From Flavobacteriales bacterium (GTDB lineage: Bacteria; Bacteroidota; Bacteroidia; Flavobacteriales_F; PHOS-HE28), in NCBI GenBank assembly GCA_016705955.1, contig JADJKO010000006.1:124001-188000 (forward strand): 64,000 nucleotides of DNA, written 5' to 3'. Shown piece after piece: positions 44,239 to 52,403 of this stretch. The first letter of the stretch is position 1. Each line of letters begins with the position of its first letter. The position numbers were made by a program, and so were the translations under genes. Under the pieces are notes generated by a model, which was given only the letters and a program-made list of their open reading frames with translations, was not told where the DNA came from and did not search any database.

Positions 44239-44307
44239 TGACGCAGAGCGCCAACGGCGAACAGCCTACAGCATCGCTTTCTCTGCGTTCCCCGCGCCTC
44301 CGCGTGA
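44239..44307. repeat. Palindromic intergenic repeat (downstream of accC)
   Basis: The left arm acgcagagcgccaacggcg and right arm ctctgcgttccccgcgcctc (continuing cgcgtg) are diverged members of the recurrent family, about 30 bp apart. Confidence 0.5.
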
Positions 44308-44322
44308 GAACTCTTCTACTCC

Positions 44323-45666
44323 CTACGGCTTCTTCAACTTGAAATCCTCTAGGAACTTCGTCGTGAAGTTGCCCGCGCGGAACTGCTCATCCTGCATCAG
44401 TTGCAGGTGGAAGGGGATCGTGGTGTGTACGCCCTCGATCACGTACTCGCTCAATGCACGCTCCATCTTCGTCAGCGCCTCTTCGCGGGTCTGCGCGCTC
44501 ACGATCAACTTGCCGATCATGCTATCGTAGTTCGGTGGGATCGTGTAGCCTGCGTACACATGCGTGTCCACGCGGACCCCATGCCCACCCGGGCTGTGGT
44601 AGCTGGTGATCTTGCCGGGGTTGGGCCGGAAGTCGTTGAAGGGGTCCTCCGCGTTGATCCGGCATTGGATGCTGTGGCGCGTCGGTTCGTAGTTCAAGCC
44701 GCTGATGGGGATCCCCGCCGCGATCTTGATCTGCTCGCGGATCAGGTCGTAGTCGATCACCTCCTCCGTGATCGTGTGCTCCACCTGGATCCGCGTGTTC
44801 ATCTCCATGAAGTAGAAATTCCGGTCCTTGTCCACCAGGAATTCCACCGTACCCACGCCTTCGTAATTCACGCTCGCCGCCGCCTTGATCGCCGCCGCGC
44901 CCATCTTCTTGCGCAGCGCCTTGGTCATGAAAGGTGAAGGGGTTTCCTCCACCAACTTCTGGTGCCTGCGCTGGATCGAGCAATCGCGCTCGCTCATGTG
45001 GCAGAACGTGCCGTACTGGTCGCCTGCGATCTGGATCTCGATGTGCCGTGGCTCCAGGATGTACTTCTCCATGTACATGCCCGAGTTGCCGAAGGCCGCG
45101 CCAGCTTCTTGGCTTGCCTTATCAAAAGCCTCTTGGAACTCCTCTTCCTTCCACACGAGTCGCATGCCCTTGCCGCCGCCACCAGCGGTCGCTTTCAGGA
45201 TCACCGGATAACCGATCCGCTTCGCCTCCTTCTTCGCTACGGCGATGTCCGTGACCAAGCCTTCCGAGCCCGGGACGACCGGAACTCCTGCCGCGATCAT
45301 GGTCGCTTTGGCCGTGGCCTTGTCGCCCATCGCCTCGATCTGCTCAGGCGTGGCACCGATGAATTTGATGTTGTGCTGCTGGCAGAGCTTGCTGAACTTG
45401 GCGTTCTCGCTCAGGAAGCCGTAGCCCGGATGGATCGCATCGGCATTGGTGATCTCCGCTGCGGCGATGATCCGCACCATATTCAAATAGCTGTCCTTGC
45501 TTGGCGGCGGTCCGATGCACACGGCTTCATCCGCGAAGCGCACATGCAGGCTCTCCTTGTCGGCCGTGGAATAGACCGCCACGGTCTTGATGCCCATTTC
45601 ACGACACGTGCGGATCACGCGAAGCGCGATCTCTCCACGATTGGCTATGAGGATCTTCTTGAACAT
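44323..45666 (-). CDS. accC: Acetyl-CoA carboxylase, biotin carboxylase subunit
   Basis: ATP-dependent carboxylation of biotin on AccB, first half-reaction of malonyl-CoA synthesis. 447 aa, normal length. KKILIANRGEIALRVIRTCR start, ATP-grasp glycine loop ATAGGGGKGMRLVW, SERDCSIQRRHQK, catalytic EMNTRIQVEHTITEEV and the biotin-carboxylase C domain GHGVRVDTHVYAGY. Follows accB across a 122 bp gap filled by a palindromic repeat. Confidence 0.97.
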   Translation of the reverse strand: MFKKILIANRGEIALRVIRTCREMGIKTVAVYSTADKESLHVRFADEAVCIGPPPSKDSYLNMVRIIAAAEITNADAIHPGYGFLSENAKFSKLCQQHNIKFIGATPEQIEAMGDKATAKATMIAAGVPVVPGSEGLVTDIAVAKKEAKRIGYPVILKATAGGGGKGMRLVWKEEEFQEAFDKASQEAGAAFGNSGMYMEKYILEPRHIEIQIAGDQYGTFCHMSERDCSIQRRHQKLVEETPSPFMTKALRKKMGAAAIKAAASVNYEGVGTVEFLVDKDRNFYFMEMNTRIQVEHTITEEVIDYDLIREQIKIAAGIPISGLNYEPTRHSIQCRINAEDPFNDFRPNPGKITSYHSPGGHGVRVDTHVYAGYTIPPNYDSMIGKLIVSAQTREEALTKMERALSEYVIEGVHTTIPFHLQLMQDEQFRAGNFTTKFLEDFKLKKP

Positions 45667-45680
45667 TATCAGGTGAATTG

Positions 45681-45784
45681 GCCGCAGAGGCGCAAAGGCG
45701 CGGAGAACGCGCTTCTCATTCCATTCTTTGCGGCATTACCATCTCGCTTCATTGACCTCTCTGCGTCTTTGCGCCTTTGCGGCG
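45681..45784. repeat. Palindromic intergenic repeat (accB/accC gap)
   Basis: The left arm begins gccgcagaggcgcaaaggcg and continues cggagaa. The right arm begins tctctgcgtctttgcgcctt and ends tgcggcg. Near-perfect inverted copies. The element fills almost the whole gap inside an operon. Confidence 0.78.
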
Positions 45785-45788
45785 AAAA

Positions 45789-46268
45789 CTAGGACGGATC
45801 CACCAGGAACAACGGCTGATCGTACTCCACGGGCTTGGCGTCATCCACCAACACCTTCACGATCCGGCCTTCCACCTCGCTCTCGATCTCGTTGAAGAGT
45901 TTCATCGCTTCGATGATGCAGATGGCCTTTCCCTTCTTCACCGTGTCTCCCACGTTCACGAACACCGGCTTGCCGGGTCCTGCAGAGCGGTAGAAGGTGC
46001 CGATCATCGGCGCCTTGATGGTGATGTACTTGGTCTCCGCTTCAGCGGCGGGCGCTGCTGCAACGGGCGCAGCGGCTGCCACTGCGGCAATGGGTGCCGG
46101 AGCCGCAGGTGGCGCGTATGCCGCAGCCGGTGCGGCCACCACATGCACCTCTTTCCTTCCGGCGGCTGTCTTGATGGTGATCTTGAAATCCTTCTGCTCG
46201 ATCTCCACTTCACATACGCCGCTCTTGGCGACGAACTTGATCAGGTCCTGGATCTGGGTGATGTTCAT
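45789..46268 (-). CDS. accB: Acetyl-CoA carboxylase biotin carboxyl carrier protein
   Basis: 159 aa from MNITQIQDLIKFVAKSG (an ATG four codons earlier at 46280 is also possible). N-terminal domain, then an Ala/Pro linker (APAAAYAPPAAPAPIAAVAA), then the biotinyl domain with the target lysine in CIIEAMKLFNEIESEVEG. Carries carboxybiotin between AccC and the carboxyltransferase. Lies between fabH and accC in the lipid operon. Confidence 0.95.
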   Translation of the reverse strand: MNITQIQDLIKFVAKSGVCEVEIEQKDFKITIKTAAGRKEVHVVAAPAAAYAPPAAPAPIAAVAAAAPVAAAPAAEAETKYITIKAPMIGTFYRSAGPGKPVFVNVGDTVKKGKAICIIEAMKLFNEIESEVEGRIVKVLVDDAKPVEYDQPLFLVDPS

Positions 46269-46318
46269 CGGTTCGTTCATTGGTCCCGGCCGTAGGCCAA
46301 GGTAGATAAGTTGATCGG

Positions 46319-47311
46319 TCAGCTATTGTACGCCCACTTCAACCACACCGCGCCCCAGGTGAAACCGCCCCCGAAGGCGCTCAGGATAAGGTTGTCGCCC
46401 TTCTTCAGCCTCGGCTCCCACTCCCACAGGCAAAGCGGGATGGTGCCGGAGGTCGTATTGCCGTATTTCTCGATGTTCACCATCACCTTGCTGCCGTCCA
46501 ACCCCATGCGGTTGGCCGTGGCATCGATGATGCGTTTGTTCGCTTGGTGCGGCACCAGCCACGCCACATCATCCGCGGTCAAGCTGTTCTTCTCCATGAT
46601 CTCCGCGCTCACATCGGCCATGTTGGTCACGGCGAATTTGAACACCGCCTTGCCTTCCTGGTAGATGTAGTGTTCCTTTCGTTCCACGGTCCGTTCGCTG
46701 GGGGGGTGCCACGAACCACCGGCCTTCTGGTGCAGGTGCTGGCAGCCGCTTCCATCACTCCGGAGGATGCTGTCCATGATCCCCACGCCTTCGGTGGTCG
46801 GCTCCAACAACACCGCGCCACAACCATCGCCGAAGATCACACAGGTGGTGCGGTCCTCGTAGTCCACGATGCTGCTCATCTTGTCACCACCCACCACCAC
46901 CACCTTCTTGTGCTTGCCGCTCTCCACGAATTGCGCACCCGTGGTGAGCGCGAACAGGAAGCCCGAGCATGCGGCCATCAGGTCGAAGCCCCACGCGTTC
47001 TTCGCACCCACCGCATCGCAGATGATGTTGGCCGTGGCCGGGAACATGCGATCGGGCGTAACGGTCGCCACGATCATCAGGTCGATCTCATCCGCTCTGA
47101 TGCCACGCTTCTTCAGCAGTCCCTTCACCGCTTCGATCCCCATTACGCTCACCCCTTGGTCCTTGCCGGTGAGGATGCGGCGCTCCTTGATCCCCGTGCG
47201 CTCGGTGATCCATGCATCATTGGTCTCCACAAGGGTTTCCAGGACCTGGTTGCTCAACTTGAAATCCGGCACGTAGCCGAACACTCCAGTGATCGCGGCG
47301 GTGGTTCTCAT
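46319..47311 (-). CDS. fabH: Beta-ketoacyl-ACP synthase III
   Basis: Condenses acetyl-CoA (or branched starters) with malonyl-ACP to begin fatty-acid synthesis. 330 aa from MRTTAAITGVFGYVPD. Catalytic Cys in MAACSGFLFAL, His in VPHQANKRIID, and the Asn of the usual Cys-His-Asn triad is expected in the C-terminal segment around YGNTTSGTIPL and SAFGGGFTWGAVW. Upstream codons to 47335 run into the repeat cluster and were excluded. Confidence 0.95.
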   Translation of the reverse strand: MRTTAAITGVFGYVPDFKLSNQVLETLVETNDAWITERTGIKERRILTGKDQGVSVMGIEAVKGLLKKRGIRADEIDLMIVATVTPDRMFPATANIICDAVGAKNAWGFDLMAACSGFLFALTTGAQFVESGKHKKVVVVGGDKMSSIVDYEDRTTCVIFGDGCGAVLLEPTTEGVGIMDSILRSDGSGCQHLHQKAGGSWHPPSERTVERKEHYIYQEGKAVFKFAVTNMADVSAEIMEKNSLTADDVAWLVPHQANKRIIDATANRMGLDGSKVMVNIEKYGNTTSGTIPLCLWEWEPRLKKGDNLILSAFGGGFTWGAVWLKWAYNS

Positions 47312-47320
47312 GATCGGGTA

Positions 47321-47494
47321 CCACAAAGGACGCAAAGGACACCAAGAATGTGAGGGTCAACCTTGCGCTGCCCCTTTGTGTCCTTCGTGCTCGTTGCGGT
47401 ATTGCTCATTCCGTCCGCCCTTTGTGTCCTTCGTGTTCTTCGCGGTACAGCCTCCTCCACTCCTCTCTTTGCGTCCTTCGTGCTCGTTGCGGTA
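47321..47494. repeat. Repeat cluster: one forward and three reverse arms (plsX/fabH gap)
   Basis: The forward arm ccacaaaggacgcaaaggac starts at 47321. Three reverse arms of about 28-31 bp follow near 47371-47401, 47418-47448 and 47466-47494 (pattern ctttgtgtccttcgtgctcg, then ttgcggta). Copies differ at several positions. The cluster occupies nearly the whole 191 bp spacer. Confidence 0.78.
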
Positions 47495-47502
47495 TCCCTT
47501 CC

Positions 47503-48441
47503 CTACGTCAGCGCTTCGCGGATCCGTTCACTCAACTTGCTCTCCACCACTTCCCGGGTGAACAGGATCATGTTCTTGATGGTAAGATCGTTGCTGATCC
47601 CATGGCCGATGATCACGTTGCCATTCACACCCAGGATCGGCAACCCACCGTAGTTCTCGTAGTTGAAGCGATCGAAGAAGGGCTCGTGTACCCCGCGCTG
47701 CTCCAGCAGGTCGTGGAAGGCTTCCACAGCCTTCAATACCACGTTGCCCGTGAAGCCATCCGTCACCATCACATCGGCGGTGCCGTTGAAGAGATCACGC
47801 CCCTCCACGTTGCCGATGAAGTTGTACAGATCCTGCTCCTTCATCAGCGCATACGTGGCCTGCCGGAGCAGGTCGCCCTTCTTGGCCTCCTCGCCGATGT
47901 TCAACAAGCCCACCTTCGGGTCTTCTATATGGTACACGTACTTCGCGAGCATCGCGCCGAGCAGGCCGAATTGCGCCAGCGCATCGGGCTTGCAATCCGC
48001 GTTCGCGCCCACATCCACCAGGATGCCGTAGCTGCCGTTCTCCTTCGGTACCACGCTGGGGATGCACGGACGGATCACGCCCGGGATCGCCTTCACGCTG
48101 AAGATGCTGCCCACCAGCATGGCGCCGGTGTTGCCGGTGCTGGCAAAGGCGTCCAGCTTTCCTTCCTTCAACAGGTGGAAGCCGATGCTGATGCTGCTCT
48201 TGGGTTTTGCGGGGAGCGCCTTCGTCGGGTTGTCGTCGAAAGTGATGTCGTCCTGGCTGGGGATGATATCGAACGCGGACAGGTCACCGCCTTCGGCCGC
48301 AATACCCGCCAGGATCGCCTCGGCATCGCCGATCAGCACCAGCCGCACATCCGCAGGAAGTTCCTTCGCCGCCATCACGGCAGCACGAATGGGCACGACC
48401 GGTCCGTGGTCGCTGCCCATGATGTCCACACCGATCCTCAT
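47503..48441 (-). CDS. plsX: Phosphate acyltransferase PlsX
   Basis: Converts acyl-ACP to acyl-phosphate, the donor for PlsY in phospholipid synthesis; peripheral membrane enzyme. 312 aa, starting MRIGVDIMGSDHGPVVPIRA. The conserved ALPAKPKSSISIGFHLLKEG, STGNTGAMLVGS and DGFTGNVVLKAVEA segments are present. Order yceD-rpmF-plsX-fabH is the widely conserved arrangement. Confidence 0.96.
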   Translation of the reverse strand: MRIGVDIMGSDHGPVVPIRAAVMAAKELPADVRLVLIGDAEAILAGIAAEGGDLSAFDIIPSQDDITFDDNPTKALPAKPKSSISIGFHLLKEGKLDAFASTGNTGAMLVGSIFSVKAIPGVIRPCIPSVVPKENGSYGILVDVGANADCKPDALAQFGLLGAMLAKYVYHIEDPKVGLLNIGEEAKKGDLLRQATYALMKEQDLYNFIGNVEGRDLFNGTADVMVTDGFTGNVVLKAVEAFHDLLEQRGVHEPFFDRFNYENYGGLPILGVNGNVIIGHGISNDLTIKNMILFTREVVESKLSERIREALT

Positions 48442-48468
48442 GCTGAGGTGGTAGCGGGGCTCAATGGG

Positions 48469-48660
48469 TTATTCGCTGGCCGTCTTGTCCACCACCACGT
48501 GGCCCTTGTAGAAGAGCTTGTCGCCCTCCCAGTGCGCACGGTGGCGCAGGTGCGTGGCGCCCGTAGCGCTGTCCACGCTCAGCGTAGGCACAGCGGCCTT
48601 CTTGGTGCTGCGGCGGGTGGCCGTACGGGTCTTGGAGAATCGTCTCTTTGGATTTGGCAT
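48469..48660 (-). CDS. rpmF: 50S ribosomal protein L32
   Basis: 63 aa, basic N-terminus MPNPKRRFSKTRTATRRSTK, then HLRHRAHWEGDKLFYKGHVV. It lacks the zinc-binding cysteines found in some L32 proteins (zinc-free type). Located between yceD and plsX as in most bacteria. Confidence 0.95.
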   Translation of the reverse strand: MPNPKRRFSKTRTATRRSTKKAAVPTLSVDSATGATHLRHRAHWEGDKLFYKGHVVVDKTASE

Positions 48661-48678
48661 GGCTTGGGTCGTTGTGGC

Positions 48679-49200
48679 TCAGGGCCGCTTGGTCTTCAAT
48701 TGTTGCAGGACTTCCCAACGTGGGTCGGTCCGCCATTCGGCGGAATGTTCAGGATTCAGCTTCTCCAGCACCTTCTCCACCTCCGGATCGCACTGGCCTT
48801 CCGGGTGTACATGCCGCGCGGGCAGGGATAAGCGCAGGCACTCGTAGATGTAATGCGTCAGGTTGAAACTGTGCGCACGCGGGTCCAGCACCACCAGTTC
48901 ATCATCCTCCACGTCGGCCTCGCCGAACAGTTGGAAGATCTGACGTTGGTCGCCGCTCAAGGCCAGGTCCATCGAGGTGTTGCAATGGTCGCACAACACC
49001 TGCACCGGTCCTTCCACATGGATGTGCGTCACCAGCATGGTCGGTGTCTTGTCCAGCTTCACCAGCACACTCACCTCCCCGCCCTCGAACTCCTCCTCAC
49101 CGGCAGCTTCGAAGAACGGCGTGCCCAGCTCGAACCGGAATTCGTGCGGACCGTCGCTCAGGCCCGTGAAGGGGATGGTATGCTCGGTTAGCGCTTCCAC
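48679..49200 (-). CDS. yceD: YceD/DUF177 family protein
   Basis: 173 aa. DUF177 family, linked to 23S rRNA maturation and ribosome assembly in other organisms. Conserved CDHCNTSMDLALSGDQRQIF (two of the usual Cys) and DLVVLD-like acidic stretch EDDELVVLDPRAHSFNLTHY are seen. Start is GTG at 49200; a TACATTTG box at 49229-49236 lies just upstream. First gene of the yceD-rpmF-plsX-fabH-accB-accC set. Confidence 0.88.
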   Translation of the reverse strand: MEALTEHTIPFTGLSDGPHEFRFELGTPFFEAAGEEEFEGGEVSVLVKLDKTPTMLVTHIHVEGPVQVLCDHCNTSMDLALSGDQRQIFQLFGEADVEDDELVVLDPRAHSFNLTHYIYECLRLSLPARHVHPEGQCDPEVEKVLEKLNPEHSAEWRTDPRWEVLQQLKTKRP

Positions 49201-49228
49201 GTAAGCCCACCTCTGGAAAAGTGGACGG

Positions 49229-49236
49229 CAAATGTA
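49229..49236 (-). promoter_or_regulatory. Candidate -7 box for the yceD-accC operon
   Basis: TACATTTG on the minus strand, exact TAnnTTTG match, 28 bp before the yceD GTG. No convincing -33 TTG. Confidence 0.4.
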
Positions 49237-49336
49237 GGGTTTGCACCCATGCGGCGGGTTCGTGGCCTTTTGTCACAGTAAAAGGGGCTGAAGACCCCGT
49301 TTCAGGCACCTTCCTACCCCTCCTTCCTATCCTTCT

Positions 49337-49359
49337 CCCGCTTCGGGGGCTGAAGCGGG
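49337..49359. terminator. Hairpin downstream of gpsA
   Basis: Perfect 8 bp stem CCCGCTTC / GAAGCGGG with a seven-base loop, 74 bp after the gpsA stop. No T-run follows on either side, so terminator function is uncertain. Confidence 0.35.
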
Positions 49360-49432
49360 TTCTCCGTGATCGCCTTGTCCTGTTCCCGGTTCCGTGGGAT
49401 GTCCGCCGCGAGTCCCGCGGCCGCTCGGATCC

Positions 49433-50428
49433 TCACGCCAACCGCTCGCTCAACAACCGCATCTCGATCGTAGGCGCCATCTTCTCATAGAGCATGCGAT
49501 ACGTCGCCTCGCTGATCGGCATGTCCACCTTCAGCTTCTCGTTGATGGCGTGAACACACTTCACCGCATAGTAGCCTTCGGCCACCATGTTCATTTCCAT
49601 CTGCGCGGCGCGGACGCTGTACCCTTTGCCGATCATGGTACCGAACTCGCGGTTGCGCGAGAAGGTGGAGTAGGCCGTCACCAAGAGATCGCCGAGGTAC
49701 GCAGGCTCCTTGATGTCCCGATCGATCGGATGCGCGGCCTTCACGAAGCGATCGATCTCCTGGATGGCACGGCTGATGAGCACCGCGCGGAAGTTGTCGC
49801 CGTAACCCAACCCAACGCTGATGCCTGAGCAGACGGCGATCACGTTCTTCAGGATCGCGGCGTACTCGGTGCCGTAGATGTCATCGCTCAAGGTGGTCTT
49901 CAGGAAACGACCCGCCAACGCTTCGCCCATCAATTTCGCTTTCGCGGGATCCAGGCTGGCGATCGTGAGGTAGCTCAAGCGTTCCATCGCCACCTCTTCG
50001 GCGTGGCACGGACCGCAGATCACGCCGAAGTCCTCCTTCTTCAACCCCCAATGTTGAAAGAGGTATTCACCCACGATCTGGTTCGTCTCGGGCACGATCC
50101 CCTTCACCGCGCTGAAGAGGGTCTTGCCGGTGATCTCCGCCGGATCCAGTTGCTCCAAGGCGGTCTTCAGGAACGCACTCGGAACGGCGAGTACCAGTAC
50201 GTCCGCACTCTTCACCACCGCATGGATGTCGCTGTCCATCGCTAGGCGCGTCACATCGAATTGCGCGGCGCTGATGTAATCCGGGTTGTGGCCGTACTGC
50301 GTGATGTGCGCGATGGATCCCTCCCGGCGCACCCACCAGCCCACGCGTTCGTTGTTGGCGGTGAGCAGCTTCACCAAAGCGGTTCCCCAACTGCCCGCGC
50401 CGATCACAGCGATCCGTGGTGCGCTCAT
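49433..50428 (-). CDS. gpsA: Glycerol-3-phosphate dehydrogenase [NAD(P)+]
   Basis: Reduces dihydroxyacetone phosphate to sn-glycerol-3-phosphate for phospholipids. 331 aa. NAD site IAVIGAGSWGTALVKLL, SADVLVLAVPSAFLK, then KGIVPETNQIVGEYL, the catalytic Lys in EYAAILKNVIAVCSG, and GDLLVTAYSTFSRNREFG. Its ATG overlaps the upstream peptidase stop (TGATG), implying co-transcription. Confidence 0.95.
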   Translation of the reverse strand: MSAPRIAVIGAGSWGTALVKLLTANNERVGWWVRREGSIAHITQYGHNPDYISAAQFDVTRLAMDSDIHAVVKSADVLVLAVPSAFLKTALEQLDPAEITGKTLFSAVKGIVPETNQIVGEYLFQHWGLKKEDFGVICGPCHAEEVAMERLSYLTIASLDPAKAKLMGEALAGRFLKTTLSDDIYGTEYAAILKNVIAVCSGISVGLGYGDNFRAVLISRAIQEIDRFVKAAHPIDRDIKEPAYLGDLLVTAYSTFSRNREFGTMIGKGYSVRAAQMEMNMVAEGYYAVKCVHAINEKLKVDMPISEATYRMLYEKMAPTIEMRLLSERLA

Positions 50429-52098
50429 CAGAATGTGATCTCGGCTTCGACCTCTTTCCCGCCGCGGATCACACGCACGGTCGTCGTGTCGCCCTTGTTG
50501 AATTGTGCGAGTCCCTTCATGTAGCCCATCATGTCGCTCACCTCCAACGCGCCGAGCTTCACCACCACGTCCCCCACCTTCAATCCGGCGTTCGCTGCGG
50601 GTTTGCCTTCCGTGACCCCATCGATCCGCATGCCCTTGCCATCGTACATGTAGTCCGGCACCACACCGAGCGTCACCTTGAAGCGTGGCGCATCCTCCGC
50701 GTTCGCTTCCTCGGTCTTTGTGAATACCAACTTGCCGTCATCGTTCAGTGTGGAGACCAATGATTCGATGAAGCGCGCGATCTTCAACATCCCGTCGTAG
50801 TTCACCTTCTCCTCGTCATCGCTCGGCTTGTGGTAATCGGAATGGCTTCCGGTGAAGAAGTGGATGGCGGGCACCCCTTGCAGGTAGAAGCTGGTGTGAT
50901 CGCTCGGGCCGATCCCACTCGCGGAGGTCTTCACCTTCATGGTGCCGACCAATGTTCGGTTCACTTCATCCCAGGCCGGTGAGGTGCCCACGCCGTTGAT
51001 CCCGATCGAATTCGCGCTGTCCAAGCGACCGACCATGTCGAGGTTGATCATGTAGTTCAGCTCCGCGATCGGCACCGTGGGATGCTTGGTCCAGTAGTTC
51101 GATCCGTACAAGCCCTTCTCCTCACCACTGAAGGCGATGAAGAGGTAGTCGTTCGCGCGTGCATGATCCGTTTCCGCAAGGTCGCGCGCCAGCTGCAACA
51201 TCACGGCGATCCCGCTGGCATTGTCGTCCGCCCCGTTGTGGATGGCTGGTTCGCCACGGTACAGGGATCCCTCCGCACCCCAGCCCAAATGGTCCAGGTG
51301 CGCACCGATCACCACCACGTTCGCCGCACCGTTGTCGATCATGCCCACCACGTTGTACGCCGTCCGTTCCTCGCGCACGATGGTCACGTTCAACGCGATC
51401 GGGTTGTTGTCCAGCACAACCTCTTCGTGCAGATCACCGGTGAGGAAGATCACCGGGATCGACAGCGCCTTCACTTTCGGAGAGAACCGCGGTTCCGGAG
51501 CGGATGCGGTGGGATCATCGTTATAGAAGAGCACACCAGCTGCTCCATGATCGGCTGCGAGTTGGGCACGCGCTTGCAGATCGTGGTAGGCCAAGTACTT
51601 GCTGTGCGGATGGATCCCATCCGGTGAACTCACGGAGATCGCCACCACCCGATCCTTGAAGTCGGCACTATCCGGGTAGTCTGCGAAGTGGAGGTCCGGA
51701 GCCACGATCCCGTAGCCCACCTTGAGCAACTTGCCACGCACGGCTCCATTGCCTGAGAAGGCCATCGGGAACCACGCATCGCCCTGCGGGATCTTCTTCC
51801 TTCCGATCTGCAGGGTGTTCAGCTCGCCAAGGCGGGGCTCCGCCTGGAAGTGGAAGGGCTGGAGGTAGGTGGCATTGTCCCCGTAAGGCATCAGGCCCAC
51901 GTTCCCGAATTTGGCCGCGATGTAATCCACCGCCATCTTTTCTCCGGGTGTGCCGGCCTCACGGCCTTCGAGCAGATCACTGGCGAGGTACTTCACATCG
52001 AAGCGCATCTGGTCCGTTGCGTCAGCGTCGGATAGCAATTGCGCGTGGGCGAACGCGGGAACAACGAGCAGGGCGAGGGTGGCGAGGCGTGTGTTCAT
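50428..52098 (-). CDS. M28-family aminopeptidase with PDZ domain
   Basis: 556 aa exported zinc peptidase. Signal peptide MNTRLATLALLVVPAFAHAQ (start 52098; the extension to 52167 is not conserved). A PA domain is inserted around residues 130-260 (RAQLAADHGAAGVLFYNDDP). The M28 metal ligands follow: VIGAHLDHLG (His, Asp), HNGADDNASGIAVML (bridging Asp), FSGEEKGLYGS (Glu-Glu), MINLDMVGRL (Asp), HFFTGSHSDYHKPSDD (His). The C-terminal PDZ domain reads GVTEGKPAANAGLKVGDVVV. It probably trims peptides in the periplasm or outside the cell. Confidence 0.92.
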   Translation of the reverse strand: MNTRLATLALLVVPAFAHAQLLSDADATDQMRFDVKYLASDLLEGREAGTPGEKMAVDYIAAKFGNVGLMPYGDNATYLQPFHFQAEPRLGELNTLQIGRKKIPQGDAWFPMAFSGNGAVRGKLLKVGYGIVAPDLHFADYPDSADFKDRVVAISVSSPDGIHPHSKYLAYHDLQARAQLAADHGAAGVLFYNDDPTASAPEPRFSPKVKALSIPVIFLTGDLHEEVVLDNNPIALNVTIVREERTAYNVVGMIDNGAANVVVIGAHLDHLGWGAEGSLYRGEPAIHNGADDNASGIAVMLQLARDLAETDHARANDYLFIAFSGEEKGLYGSNYWTKHPTVPIAELNYMINLDMVGRLDSANSIGINGVGTSPAWDEVNRTLVGTMKVKTSASGIGPSDHTSFYLQGVPAIHFFTGSHSDYHKPSDDEEKVNYDGMLKIARFIESLVSTLNDDGKLVFTKTEEANAEDAPRFKVTLGVVPDYMYDGKGMRIDGVTEGKPAANAGLKVGDVVVKLGALEVSDMMGYMKGLAQFNKGDTTTVRVIRGGKEVEAEITF

Positions 52099-52172
52099 CG
52101 GGGTCCGAAGATATTCCCACGCATACCTTCGGTCGGTATGTGGCCGTTCACCAAGACCAACGTTCATCCGAA

Positions 52173-52400
52173 ATGAAAAGCTTCTTCATCGCCCTTGCAG
52201 GCGTGCTCTCCTTCCTCTACCTGCTCAATCCGACATTCGGTGTTTTCGAACTCATTCCGGACAATATCCCGTTGGTCGGCAACATCGACGACGCCACGGC
52301 GACGATGGTCCTGTTGGGTGTTCTCCGCTACTTCGGCTGGGACCTCACCAACCTTTTCGTGAAGCGCACAGCGTTGGACCTCGGTGTGCAGAAAGGCTGA
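52173..52400 (+). CDS. DUF1232 (YkvA-like) small membrane protein
   Basis: 75 aa. Two hydrophobic segments: MKSFFIALAGVLSFLYLLNP and IDDATATMVLLGVLRYFGWD. The pattern LNPxxGVFELIPDNIPLVGNIDD matches the DUF1232 consensus. Function unknown. Divergent from the peptidase; its stop is 3 bp before the next ATG, so it is likely co-transcribed with the HEAT-cyclophilin gene. A TACCTTCG box lies about 47 bp upstream. Confidence 0.75.
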   Translation: MKSFFIALAGVLSFLYLLNPTFGVFELIPDNIPLVGNIDDATATMVLLGVLRYFGWDLTNLFVKRTALDLGVQKG

Positions 52401-52403
52401 AGC

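Noticed and set aside
47371..47494. Possible CRISPR-like array (three similar ~30 bp units)
   Set aside because: Units are diverged, only three, and each is an arm of the palindromic family found elsewhere; no cas genes.
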